From: Glaciecola sp. 33A
Lineage (GTDB): Bacteria > Pseudomonadota > Gammaproteobacteria > Enterobacterales > Alteromonadaceae
Length of the DNA stretch: 64,000 nucleotides
Direction: 5' to 3'
Assembly (NCBI RefSeq): GCF_002836745.1
Contig: NZ_PJAR01000031.1
Span: 20,217-84,216 of the forward strand
In this document: positions 1 to 8,454 of the stretch, piece after piece
Layout: each line of letters opens with the position of its first letter
Numbering within the stretch: position 1 is the stretch's first letter
Notes under the pieces: generated by a model
What the model was told of the DNA's origin: nothing
Seen by the model: only the letters and a program-made list of their open reading frames with translations
Database searches by the model: none
Program-made: the position numbers and the translations under genes

Positions 1-1036
1 AATCACGATCCGCATTTAAATTCAGTCTATTGGTACCCTGGCCATCAATACCACCACAGGTGGTTACATTTAGCGTGTATTGGCAACGTTCGTCACCAAT
101 AGGGAAGGTTTCAAACTCACCTGAGCTATCCGTAAATATGTCTCTGACGCCAGCACCAGAGGCGCTGCTGACTAAATCAAATTGCCCGAATAATGAATTG
201 GCTGAATTGTTTCTAAACGCGGTGTCACCAAACCAAGGTGAGTCTTCAGGCACGCGATCCCTAAAGTCTGAATTAGACCACCTTGGATCGTCTTGTGAAT
301 TGACTCTGTCACGCGAGAAATAGTTAAAAAATGTACTTACGTTGGTGCGGCCATTATTGAAGTCTTTACCCCATTCAACCGTGAGCGTTTGTGTATCACG
401 CGGTATTTCGTCGTATTCTGACCAACGACCAGATACGGTCAGTCCGACAAAGTTTGACTTTACAACATGGTTTACCACCCCAGCTACCGCGTCGGCGCCG
501 TAAATAGCTGATGCGCCGTCTCGGAGTACCTCTACGCGACTTAAGCCTGCGATAGGGATGGTGTTAACGTTAACTGAGTTGACTGGCACGAAACTGCCGC
601 CAACTTCTTCAGTTTGATAGGACGCTGAATTAACCATTCTGCGACCATTTAGTAAAACTAATGTGTTACCGGTGCCTAAATTTCTGAGATTGTAGGTACC
701 AATATCACCGCGAGCAGAATTCACACCGCCGCCAATATTTTCAGCTTCATTAAAGAAGTTTTGTCCATTCTCAGGGATGAGTTGTAGTAAATCATCCAAT
801 GAATCGATGCCTAATTCGCCAATCATTTCCGAGTCAATGACGGAAACGGCTAAGGCTTCAGCTACCTGTCCACCGCGTATATTTGAACCAATAACTTGTA
901 TTTTTTCTATCTCATCATCATTTTCGATTTCGGCTTGTTGTGCAAAAGCGGAAATCGACAATACTGACGCAATGGTTAACGACAGCAATTTGGGTGTAAA
1001 AGTGGCTAGTTTGTTGTGTGGAGTATATTTCTTCAT
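1..1036 (-). CDS. TonB-dependent receptor, N-terminal part (cut by left window edge)
   Basis: An open frame runs from an ATG at 1036 to the left edge, giving about 345 residues of an outer-membrane active transporter that takes up a ligand with TonB-ExbBD energy. It shows a signal peptide ending near SISAFA, a TonB-box-like EKIQVIGSNIRGG segment and a plug domain with the usual RNLGTGNTLVLLNGRR and VEVLRDGASAIYGADAVAG motifs, then the start of the barrel. It is a close paralogue of the 999-residue receptor at 3824-6823: base 1 aligns with about 5785 and the alignment needs only one codon-sized gap. There is no STN signalling domain before the plug, so it is not a FecA-type transducer. The substrate is unknown; the neighbouring symporter and hydrolase suggest an organic solute. 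The call is firm, the C-terminus is outside the window. Confidence 0.93.
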   Translation of the reverse strand, partial: MKKYTPHNKLATFTPKLLSLTIASVLSISAFAQQAEIENDDEIEKIQVIGSNIRGGQVAEALAVSVIDSEMIGELGIDSLDDLLQLIPENGQNFFNEAENIGGGVNSARGDIGTYNLRNLGTGNTLVLLNGRRMVNSASYQTEEVGGSFVPVNSVNVNTIPIAGLSRVEVLRDGASAIYGADAVAGVVNHVVKSNFVGLTVSGRWSEYDEIPRDTQTLTVEWGKDFNNGRTNVSTFFNYFSRDRVNSQDDPRWSNSDFRDRVPEDSPWFGDTAFRNNSANSLFGQFDLVSSASGAGVRDIFTDSSGEFETFPIGDERCQYTLNVTTCGGIDGQGTNRLNLNADRD

Positions 1037-1352
1037 GGGTATTCCCGTTGTTATTATTGTGTGCGTAACATTTTATTAACGCGCTTACGGTGAAAAACCC
1101 CTATTGAAGAAAATAAAAAAATATAAATTGGAGCAAATTAATTTTACATCTGGTGCGATTAGAGCGCGCAAACGAAGCGTAATGATTACTCTATATGGGT
1201 AACATGAGGGAGCAGGTGGCTGTGCAAAATTCGCTTTCAGCCAATAAACGTAGAGACGGGGTCTTGATCGGCATTGACTCTTAGGAAATAAGATCCAAGC
1301 TTATAGAATAGAAAGCATATCGAGCTGAAATGTCATGAAAATAAGGTTGTTT
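1037..1352. other. Intergenic region upstream of the first receptor
   Basis: 316 bases between the receptor start and the stop of the hydrolase gene. No coding-like frame was seen. It is AT-rich close to the receptor start and probably holds that gene's own promoter, because the gap is far larger than those inside the locus. No confident -35/-10 pair or operator could be assigned. Confidence 0.4.
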
Positions 1353-2210
1353 CTATTGCTTTGGTATTGTTTCCTTATTCTGCTTATAAAATCCAGAGGT
1401 CACCAACCAGCTCAATTTTTGCAGTTTTAAGGCAATGGCTGGATCGAGCCCCGCGTTGAAAATATTGCCTTCCGGGGATTTTTGGTACAAGGCTGAATAT
1501 AGAACACAAGCCATTAAATACGTACCTGCGTTACTTGGGTGTTTCAGATCTTTTCGATAGGTGAGTTCCGCCTTATCGCTGGTTTTGTTTTTCAGCCCCA
1601 ATACATCGGGCACAAATAGGTCAATTTGAGGGATCTGTTGTTCCGCAACCCAAAAAGCGACACCCACAGGAACGACTAATACATCGAGTTCGTTGGCCAA
1701 CGACGTGTAGGCATTGGCAAGGTCAATGCCCATGTCAGGTTGCCCTTTGTAACCCCAAGTCATCAGCAAGATAGGTTGTAGTTGCTCGGCTTTAATTAGG
1801 CTGACCGCTTGTTTTACCGATGTTGCAAATCTCTCACGGGTTTTTGGATCAATTGGCTCATAGCTGTGTCCTTGCAAAATTATCGCTTCCCAAGTGCCTT
1901 TTGGTTTACTTAGTAAGTAACGTAAGTCATCTATGTGTTCATGCATATATCCGCCGGACAATGTAGACAAACGGAGTCGATTTTCACCTACTTGCCATTC
2001 ATCGTTTGCTCTAATTAAGCTGCCAAGGTGGTTGTGTACGCCATTGTTATAAAAGCTAAAACTATTACCGATGAATAGGGCTTTTTTGACCTCGTCAGCA
2101 GGCACAACATTGGGTTGAATTAGCGTGGTCTTCTGGTTTTGTGCCAGCCCATTTAATGACAACGTGCACAGCACCGCTAATGCAAAAAAGTTCACTACAG
2201 TGTTTTTCAT
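1353..2210 (-). CDS. Secreted SGNH-type hydrolase (DUF4886-like)
   Basis: The likely start is the ATG at 2210, about 8 nt after AGAGG. It begins a signal peptide (MKNTVVNFFALAVLCTLSLN, cleaved near LAQ), giving 285 residues. A longer frame opens at 2288 but would bury the signal peptide and overlap the transporter gene. The mature protein has a block-I nucleophile segment ALFIGNSFSFYNNG (Ser about 50), a middle GHSYEP segment and a C-terminal DLKHPSNAGTY segment supplying the Asp/His pair. This is the layout of GDSL/SGNH esterases, in the variant style of DUF4886. It should act in the periplasm or outside on an ester-bearing or glycosidic substrate. It lies 50 nt downstream of the DASS symporter, so it is probably co-transcribed. 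Its place between two receptors suggests it processes the imported compound; that is inference. Confidence 0.75.
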   Translation of the reverse strand: MKNTVVNFFALAVLCTLSLNGLAQNQKTTLIQPNVVPADEVKKALFIGNSFSFYNNGVHNHLGSLIRANDEWQVGENRLRLSTLSGGYMHEHIDDLRYLLSKPKGTWEAIILQGHSYEPIDPKTRERFATSVKQAVSLIKAEQLQPILLMTWGYKGQPDMGIDLANAYTSLANELDVLVVPVGVAFWVAEQQIPQIDLFVPDVLGLKNKTSDKAELTYRKDLKHPSNAGTYLMACVLYSALYQKSPEGNIFNAGLDPAIALKLQKLSWLVTSGFYKQNKETIPKQ

Positions 2211-2260
2211 AAATCGAAACCTCTTAATGTCGTATTCCATTTTTCTTTCACGAGAACATG

Positions 2261-3742
2261 TCATGAAAAAACCAGTGGCGCTAACCAAACCGCAACGACA
2301 CTTAACAGCAGCATTCCCACAATATTGAGTATAACACCAGCACGCACCATCTGCGGTATACTGACGACCCCGGAAGCAAATACGATGGCATTAGGTGGCG
2401 TCGCAACGGGCAACATAAAAGCACAACTTGCGGCTAGAGTGATCGGCACACACAACAATAATGGTGACACACCCAGTTCTATAGCAACGGCTGCAACGAC
2501 GGGCAAAAATGTAGCGGCGGTGGCGACATTGCTAGTCAATTCGGTAAGGAAAATGACCAAGCCGGTGGCTGCAATAATCAAAGCAAAAATACCGAAGGTG
2601 TCCAAATACGTTAAGTTACCACCAAGCCATGCTGCCAGTCCTGAAGACGAAACTGCTGCTGCTAAACTTAAGCCGCCGCCAAACAAGATCAGCACGCCCC
2701 ACGGTAAGCGATTAACATCGTGCCAAATCATCAGTTGTGGTTGTGTGGTATCGCCACTAGGGAGTAAAAATAAGAGTAAAGCTGCGCTCATTACAATACC
2801 GGTATCGGTCAGGAAGTCGATACCTAGCAGCGTGGAAATAGGGCGACGAGCAATCCAAAATAACACCACCAGTGAAAATAGCACGGCAACACGTTTTTCG
2901 GCATGAGTCATGGCACCTAATTCATTGCGTAATTTGGCCAGATGTTGATTAACCGCAGGGTTTGCTGGAATATCAATGTTGAAACTCCAACGAGTAAGCG
3001 AATACCAAGCAAGGGGCAGCATGCAAAGCATGACTGGAACACCGACTAGCATCCAACTGGCGAAGGTAATTTTAATATTATAGTTGTCACTTAAAAAGGC
3101 CGCTAAAAGGGCATTTGGTGGCGTACCGACAAGCGTTGCAAGGCCACCAATAGTTGCAGCGTAAGCGAGTCCTAAGAGCATGGCTGTTTGAAACGATTTG
3201 GTTTGTTTAGGATCCAAATGTGTATTGTTATCGGCAATCACTTTGGCAACTGATAGCGCTATTGGCATCAGCATCATGGTAGTGGAGGTGTTTGTCATCC
3301 ACATCGACAATAGGGCGGCAACAATCATAAAACCGCCAATTAGACGACGTCCATCGGTGCCGGTGTAACTGAGAATGGCAAGGGCAATACGTTTGTGTAA
3401 ATTCCAACGCTCAACGGCTAATGCAAGTATAAATGCCCCTAAAAATAAATAAATGATCGGATTTGCATAAGCCGAGGTTGCTTCCGCTAAACTGCTTATG
3501 CCTAAAAAAGGAAAGGTAACAATGGGTAAAAATGCAGTGACAGGCACCGGTACGGCCTCTGTTGCCCACCATACAGCCATCCAAATCCCAACGGCGGCAA
3601 CGCGCCATGCCGACGGTTCCATGGCTGTTTGCGAATTACCAAGCAACATCATGATGACGAAAATTAGGGGGCCTAATAGTAGACCAATGTCTTGATACCG
3701 TCCGCGATGTAGATCGGTGGTTTCAGGCAAGCTAGTGCTCAT
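2261..3742 (-). CDS. DASS/SLC13 family sodium:anion symporter
   Basis: A 493-residue polytopic inner-membrane protein. It carries the two Ser-Asn-Thr-like signature segments of the divalent-anion:sodium symporter family (VcINDY type): TNTSTTMMLMPIA near residue 147 and TSNVATAATFLP near residue 399, in two inverted halves with alternating hydrophobic segments. Family members carry C4-dicarboxylates, citrate or sulfate with sodium. Which of these applies is not evident. The gene lies 81 nt after the second receptor gene and 50 nt before the hydrolase gene, all on the minus strand. It may therefore carry an anionic product of the receptor/hydrolase pathway across the inner membrane. The first ATG is used; the length is typical of the family. 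Confidence 0.9.
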   Translation of the reverse strand: MSTSLPETTDLHRGRYQDIGLLLGPLIFVIMMLLGNSQTAMEPSAWRVAAVGIWMAVWWATEAVPVPVTAFLPIVTFPFLGISSLAEATSAYANPIIYLFLGAFILALAVERWNLHKRIALAILSYTGTDGRRLIGGFMIVAALLSMWMTNTSTTMMLMPIALSVAKVIADNNTHLDPKQTKSFQTAMLLGLAYAATIGGLATLVGTPPNALLAAFLSDNYNIKITFASWMLVGVPVMLCMLPLAWYSLTRWSFNIDIPANPAVNQHLAKLRNELGAMTHAEKRVAVLFSLVVLFWIARRPISTLLGIDFLTDTGIVMSAALLLFLLPSGDTTQPQLMIWHDVNRLPWGVLILFGGGLSLAAAVSSSGLAAWLGGNLTYLDTFGIFALIIAATGLVIFLTELTSNVATAATFLPVVAAVAIELGVSPLLLCVPITLAASCAFMLPVATPPNAIVFASGVVSIPQMVRAGVILNIVGMLLLSVVAVWLAPLVFS

Positions 3743-3784
3743 TCGATTACCTTTTGTGTCAAATGCGAGAATAAAGAGGATGTG

Positions 3785-3813
3785 GGCAGGCCTCTATATA
3801 AAGAGTGCCTGCC
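3785..3813 (-). promoter_or_regulatory. Stem-loop between receptor and symporter genes
   Basis: GGCAGGC-CTCT at 3785-3795 pairs with AGAG-(T)-GCCTGCC at 3802-3813, a stem of about 11 pairs with one bulge and a 6-nt loop. On the minus strand it follows the receptor stop by about 10 nt and is not followed by a T run. It therefore looks more like an mRNA-protecting or partially attenuating hairpin than a full terminator. It could let receptor mRNA exceed symporter mRNA. Confidence 0.6.
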
Positions 3814-3823
3814 TATAATGATG

Positions 3824-6823
3824 CTAAAATTTAGATTGGAAATCTAAGTAATAGCTGCGACCAAAATCGCGATGCGCATCGGCAAAGAAGCCGAAATAGT
3901 TGTCCGACAATGGCGCTCGTTCATTGCTTAGGTTACGAATACCAAGACGAATACGAGTATCAACGTTATTCATATCGAAGCGGTAATCAAACGTCGCGTT
4001 ATAGGTTGTCATCGATGGTATGACATAACGAGTGCCGTCTTCTAGAGTTAATGAACTTTGATAGAAACTACCAATTTTATTACCACTTAACGAAGCACCA
4101 AAAGCATTTTTTCTCCATGACACTCTGGCCGAATGGCGCTTTTCTTGGTTGCCGTCTTGACCAATTAAGTCTGCAAAGCCAGCAACAGGGTAGCTGAGTG
4201 GAATTTGACCGGCTTCTTGAGCTTGCACAAGAATAGCGGCATCGCCACCGGCTTTCTGTTCAAACTCTTCAATAAAAGAGCCATTGTAGCTGAACTTGAA
4301 CTTACCCACGTTAGTGTCTACATCATAATAAAGACCAATGTCGTAGCCGGCTAAATTACGCTCATCTAGGTTGGCATATTGGTCGTCAATAAAGCGAATA
4401 TCACCTGCGGGACATATGCCGGCCGCTTGGTATATAGCCGCTTCGCCTGCGCCAGCATCATCTCGCGATATTACTGGGTTAAATTGTGTTGAAGCACAAT
4501 TGGCGTTGCCGTTTTCAAGCCTAAGGAATAGGTCTAACAGTGTGTGGTTTTCTTCACCAAATAAGCCAATCGTATTTTCCTTTTTGATTGACCAGTAATC
4601 AAAGGTAACGGTAATGTCTTCATTCGGCGTAAAAACAAAACCCAACGATGTATTGATGGATTCTTCAGGATTAAGCGTTTTACTACCTTGTGCAATACGC
4701 TGTATTGAATTTCGACAATCTAGCGTCGTTTGGTCAATATCACCGCCATTTTCTGCCGCGTATAAGCACGCATAATCGGTGCGCGTGTTGTTACGTGCCA
4801 CAATACTTTCATTAATGGTGACTAGGTTAGGTACTCTGTAGGCTTCGGACCATGAACCTCTTAAAAGCAAAGAGTTGATAGGGCGATAGCCAAAGGCCAC
4901 TTTTCCAACCGTGGTGTCACCAACATCAGAAAAGTCTTCGTAGCGAATTGCAGCCTGCATATCAAAGTTTTCAAAAATCGGAATTTGTAGTTCAGCAAAT
5001 ACTGAGACTACCTCTCTTTCGCCGCGACTATCTGGCGTAGGGCTTGAATTCACAACGTCTGAAACAAACGGGTAGGTATCACCTTCAAAATCGGTAAATG
5101 CGATGGTGCCATCCAAACGGTCATCGCGATCATCTTCAAAGGATTCTTCACGATATTCGAAACCAACCACAAAACCCAAGGGCCCTGCGGGTAATTCATA
5201 AATGTCAGCATTTGCGAATTTCGCATCAATCATTGTTAACTCAGTTTCACTTTTACGAAAAACGTCGACCAAAGCACGTTCAATATTGGAGTCCACACCA
5301 CCACTAAATGGATTATATGCAGCCGCAGTGGGGTCAAATAATGCCTCTGTGATTAAAAGGTTAGACACACGATTTGACGTAATGTCATCGGTGGTTGCTT
5401 TTGAATGCAATAATGCGGCTTCCCAATCCCATTCGCCAAATGAGCCTCTGAAGCCTTGTAGGAAGCGATACGTGTCGCCGTCGTTATTGACAATGCGGGG
5501 CTGTTCGGCAAACCTGTAGTTATCGATAATGAGTTCCAATCCACCGCATGGAACATTTGGGATTAGCGCAGCATCTAGTCTGTTAGGGGAGCCACAAGGA
5601 CCGAATGGGTTGTAATAGTTTTGCGCACCCACACGCAATGCCGATGTGGAGAATGATGACGTAGCATGGCGTCGTAAATTTGTTTCTGATTGGTAGTAGG
5701 ATAGTTCGGTGAAGCTTTCAGTGCCATTTTCGAATTCATGGTTAACAAAGACAAATACGCTAGCGCGTGCTAACTCCGAACTTAAATCACGATCTGCATT
5801 TAAATTAAGTCTAAACGTACCTTGCCCATCGATACCACCGCAAGTTGTTGCATTTAGGTTGTATTGGCAACGTTCATCACCAATTGGGAAGGTTTCAAAC
5901 TCGCCTGAGCTATCCGTGAAAATGTCTCTGAGACCTGAAGTAGTCGCACTACTGACCACGTCAAATTGGCCAAATAAGGAGTTTGCTGTGTCGTTTCTAA
6001 ATGCGGTATCGCCAAACCAAAGTGAGTCTTCAGGTACGCGGTCACTGAAGTCTGAATTAGCCCAGCGTGGGTCATCTTGGGAATTGACTCTATCACGCGC
6101 ATAGTAGTTAAAAAAGGTGCTTAGGTTAGTGCGGCCATCATTAAAATCTTTACCCCATTCAAGTGATAGGGTTTGTTCTTCGCGCGGTATTTCGTCGTAT
6201 TGTGCCCAGCGTCCTGATAATGTCAGGCCAACAAAATTTGATTTTACAACATGGTTTACGACACCCGCGACGGCATCAGCACCGTATATTGCGGATGCAC
6301 CGTCACGTAAAACTTCTACTCGACTTAAGCCTATGATCGGTATGGTGTTAATATTAACTGAGTTGACAGGCACAAAACTGCCGCCAACTTCTTCGGTTTG
6401 ATAAGATGCTGAGTTGACCATTCTGCGGCCATTAAGCAATACTAATGTGTTACCTGTGCCCAAATTTCTTAGGTTGTAAGTACCAATATCACCGCGAGCA
6501 GCATTCACGCCACCACCGATATTTTGGGCTTCATTAAAGAAGTTTTGACCGTTCTCAGGGATGAGTTGTAATAAATCATCCAACGAATCAATGCCGAGTT
6601 CACCAATAGCCTCTGCGTCGATTACCGATACAGCAAGTGCTTCGGCAACTTGCCCGCCACGTATGTTTGAACCAATAACTTGTATTTTTTCTATATCTTT
6701 ATCGTCTTTTTTTACTTCTGCTTCTTGTGCAAAGGCGGAAATAGACAGCAATGAAGCAATGGTTAAAGACAGTAATTTAGGTGTAAAAGTGCCTAGTTTG
6801 TTGTGCTGAGAAGGTTTTTTCAT
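3824..6823 (-). CDS. TonB-dependent receptor (full length)
   Basis: A 999-residue outer-membrane TonB-dependent transporter. A signal peptide (about residues 1-32, ending ISAFA) precedes a TonB-box-like IEKIQVIG segment. The plug domain follows (about 50-190, with LRNLGTGNTLVLLNGRR and EVLRDGASAIYGADA), then a long 22-strand-type barrel ending in the aromatic C-terminus QSKF expected for BAM substrates. Extracellular loops carry several paired cysteines. No STN domain is present. Its N-terminal third is nearly the same, at both DNA and protein level, as the receptor at the left edge, pointing to a recent duplication around the symporter/hydrolase pair. About 640 nt upstream are an ECF sigma and an anti-sigma-like gene, which may control it. 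The substrate is not deducible. Confidence 0.96.
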   Translation of the reverse strand: MKKPSQHNKLGTFTPKLLSLTIASLLSISAFAQEAEVKKDDKDIEKIQVIGSNIRGGQVAEALAVSVIDAEAIGELGIDSLDDLLQLIPENGQNFFNEAQNIGGGVNAARGDIGTYNLRNLGTGNTLVLLNGRRMVNSASYQTEEVGGSFVPVNSVNINTIPIIGLSRVEVLRDGASAIYGADAVAGVVNHVVKSNFVGLTLSGRWAQYDEIPREEQTLSLEWGKDFNDGRTNLSTFFNYYARDRVNSQDDPRWANSDFSDRVPEDSLWFGDTAFRNDTANSLFGQFDVVSSATTSGLRDIFTDSSGEFETFPIGDERCQYNLNATTCGGIDGQGTFRLNLNADRDLSSELARASVFVFVNHEFENGTESFTELSYYQSETNLRRHATSSFSTSALRVGAQNYYNPFGPCGSPNRLDAALIPNVPCGGLELIIDNYRFAEQPRIVNNDGDTYRFLQGFRGSFGEWDWEAALLHSKATTDDITSNRVSNLLITEALFDPTAAAYNPFSGGVDSNIERALVDVFRKSETELTMIDAKFANADIYELPAGPLGFVVGFEYREESFEDDRDDRLDGTIAFTDFEGDTYPFVSDVVNSSPTPDSRGEREVVSVFAELQIPIFENFDMQAAIRYEDFSDVGDTTVGKVAFGYRPINSLLLRGSWSEAYRVPNLVTINESIVARNNTRTDYACLYAAENGGDIDQTTLDCRNSIQRIAQGSKTLNPEESINTSLGFVFTPNEDITVTFDYWSIKKENTIGLFGEENHTLLDLFLRLENGNANCASTQFNPVISRDDAGAGEAAIYQAAGICPAGDIRFIDDQYANLDERNLAGYDIGLYYDVDTNVGKFKFSYNGSFIEEFEQKAGGDAAILVQAQEAGQIPLSYPVAGFADLIGQDGNQEKRHSARVSWRKNAFGASLSGNKIGSFYQSSLTLEDGTRYVIPSMTTYNATFDYRFDMNNVDTRIRLGIRNLSNERAPLSDNYFGFFADAHRDFGRSYYLDFQSKF

Positions 6824-6937
6824 GGGTGTTCCCGTTATTATATATTCTGATTATCAATTTAATAACGCCTTAGATTTATAAACCCCCTACTGGCCAATAT
6901 AAAAATAAATAAAATGTATAAAAGGAATGAGAATGTA

Positions 6938-7107
6938 GAAAAGTGAATGGAATTTAGCAAGTGAATGGAATTCAGATAAGTGCTGATAACTCAGAAAAGT
7001 GATTGCAATTCGGATCAGGGTTTACAATTGTGACAAGTGATTAGAATTCAGACAAGTGTTTACAATGTAAATAAATAATTGGGGTTTAGAAAAGGGCTTG
7101 TATTGCA
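6938..7107. repeat. Degenerate 19-bp tandem repeat array (about 9 units)
   Basis: Successive units begin at 6938, 6957, 6975, 6994, 7013, 7032, 7051, 7070 and 7089. All are 19 bp except one of 18, with consensus GAcAAGTGaTTagAATTCA (capitals conserved); a weaker unit may precede at about 6918. The array fills the space between the anti-sigma-like gene and the promoter region of the receptor at 6823. It enters the 3' end of the anti-sigma-like gene: its TAA (7086-7088) is the last three bases of one unit. There is no spacer variation, so it is not CRISPR. It could be a repeated binding site or a decayed minisatellite. Confidence 0.85.
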
Positions 7108-7463
7108 GGAATGAATAGACCGCAAAAAATAAGTCCGATGGTTAATGTATAAGCCCAAGATGAACTACCCTCGGCTAATAAACCTTGAGACGGATTGTTT
7201 GTTTGAGTAGGGAAAGGCAACACCACCGATTTATCAATCATGTCGTGCATAGATTTCGTGCAGGCAGTGCGAGCCCAAATTTCAGACAATTCAAAATAGG
7301 CTTGTTGATGAGAAGGATCCTTCTGCAGCCAATCAAAAAAGACAGTATGCATGTCCTCAGTTGCCCCAGAGCCCTGGTTATTATCAAGCACAGCAATCCA
7401 CGAAGCCGCTTGTTCTAGGACTTCATTAGATACCTCATAGCCTGACCACTCTTCTATATTCAA
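7086..7463 (-). CDS. Short FecR-like anti-sigma factor lacking the periplasmic domain
   Basis: A 125-residue protein. The start is TTG at 7463, which overlaps the TGA of the sigma gene (TTGA). Residues about 13-70 match the FecR N-terminal cytoplasmic anti-sigma domain (DUF4880 style: A.W...L near the start, then FFDWLQKDPSHQQAYFELSEIW). A linker leads to one membrane segment (about residues 102-123, WAYTLTIGLIFCGLFIPAIQ), after which the protein ends. Ordinary FecR proteins are near 320 residues with a large periplasmic domain that reads the receptor; here that domain is missing. The stop lies in the 19-bp array. It can be expected to bind the adjacent ECF sigma at the membrane, but how it would sense anything is unclear. 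It may be truncated or a minimal family member. Confidence 0.7.
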   Translation of the reverse strand: MNIEEWSGYEVSNEVLEQAASWIAVLDNNQGSGATEDMHTVFFDWLQKDPSHQQAYFELSEIWARTACTKSMHDMIDKSVVLPFPTQTNNPSQGLLAEGSSSWAYTLTIGLIFCGLFIPAIQALF

Positions 7464-8089
7464 AACGCGGCCTTACTCATTCGTCTAGGTGACATTGCAT
7501 GCTCATCCTGTTTGCTTGGCAATTGCTCAACCATATACTTTCGACACAATATTAACCCTTTGGTGAGGTGGTTTTCCACTGTTTTCGTAGAAATATTTAG
7601 TATATTAGCAATTTGTTGATGTGATTTTCCGTATAATTTTCGTTGAATGAACACTTGCCTACAAATCGGCGGCAGACGATTTATGACTATAATTAAGCGC
7701 AAGTTTTCGCTGTCAGTAATTGCTTGCTCCTCTGCGTTCCGTTCACCTTGACACTCTGCAGCAGTGACTTGGCTATGCAGTGTTTGTTGCGATTCTGCGT
7801 ATCGGTCTTCCACTTTCTTATGGCGAATAGCACTCAATGCTAAGTTTTTTGCGATGAGAGTTAACATCGGACGTAGCCCTTGCAATAACTCTAAATAATT
7901 GTGGTGACTTGGTTTGTTTTTTACTAATAGATAAAGTTTTAAATAAGCTTCTTGGGCTATTTCTTCAGCTACGCTGCTGGTCACGAGTTTGTTTAAAAAA
8001 CTGAGTAAACTTGCTTTAGACCCATGCATGAACATCGATAAAGCGTCATCCAGCAATTCATTACTATTTTTAGTTTCGCAGTCACTCAA
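7460..8089 (-). CDS. ECF-type RNA polymerase sigma factor (FecI-like)
   Basis: A 209-residue sigma-70 family protein. Region 2 lies at about residues 15-85, with the core-binding EEIAQEAYLKLYLLV segment. Region 4 lies at about 140-190: LPPICRQVFIQRKLYGKSHQQ, then the helix-turn-helix of the type IANILNISTKTVENHL. This is the two-domain layout of group IV (ECF) factors, close to the iron-transport FecI style. The stop overlaps the start of the FecR-like gene by 4 nt, the usual sigma/anti-sigma coupling. It probably directs transcription of the receptor locus at 1-6.8 kb, judged by position alone, since the receptors have no transducer domain. The region between 2 and 4 is longer than in the smallest ECF factors. 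Confidence 0.85.
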   Translation of the reverse strand: MSDCETKNSNELLDDALSMFMHGSKASLLSFLNKLVTSSVAEEIAQEAYLKLYLLVKNKPSHHNYLELLQGLRPMLTLIAKNLALSAIRHKKVEDRYAESQQTLHSQVTAAECQGERNAEEQAITDSENLRLIIVINRLPPICRQVFIQRKLYGKSHQQIANILNISTKTVENHLTKGLILCRKYMVEQLPSKQDEHAMSPRRMSKAAF

Positions 8090-8454
8090 TTTGATTTACC
8101 TCTTGCAATAAGCAAGAAAAATTTCTCTTCCGGTCGCTACAAATAACACTGATTTTATTTTTTTACAAATATTTTACATTTTAGGCTGGTTGGTAACGGC
8201 ATAATCGCCTGTTTCGGATTGCTTTAGGCTGCTCTGTTGCAACATGATCAGCATTTCTCCAAGGAAGCCATAATTGTATTCCTCAGTCAGCAAGTATCGA
8301 TTGCACAAGGGCTTTACCATCGATAAGCGCTTTTTTAAGGTGGTCAGTAGTCTATTAGTGCAGGTTCAGTGTATAATATTTGTAAGCTTTAATGATTTAC
8401 ATTTTTATGTACAGTATTAGAAAGAATTCATCAGTTAATAGGAGACAACGTAGT
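8090..8454. other. Divergent intergenic region between sigma factor and flavodoxin genes
   Basis: 365 bases, AT-rich near the sigma gene. It must hold the promoters of both divergent genes. No coding-like frame, strong inverted repeat or clear operator was found. The flavodoxin frame opens at 8392, but the true start is 8455. Confidence 0.4.

Noticed and set aside
2125..2906. Plus-strand open frames across the symporter gene (and similar frames opposite the receptor genes)
   Set aside because: They are antisense shadows of strongly supported minus-strand genes and show no ribosome sites or family motifs.
3824..6823. Receptor considered as a FecA-type signal transducer for the nearby sigma factor
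   Set aside because: The TonB-box-like segment and plug follow the signal peptide directly; no STN domain is present.
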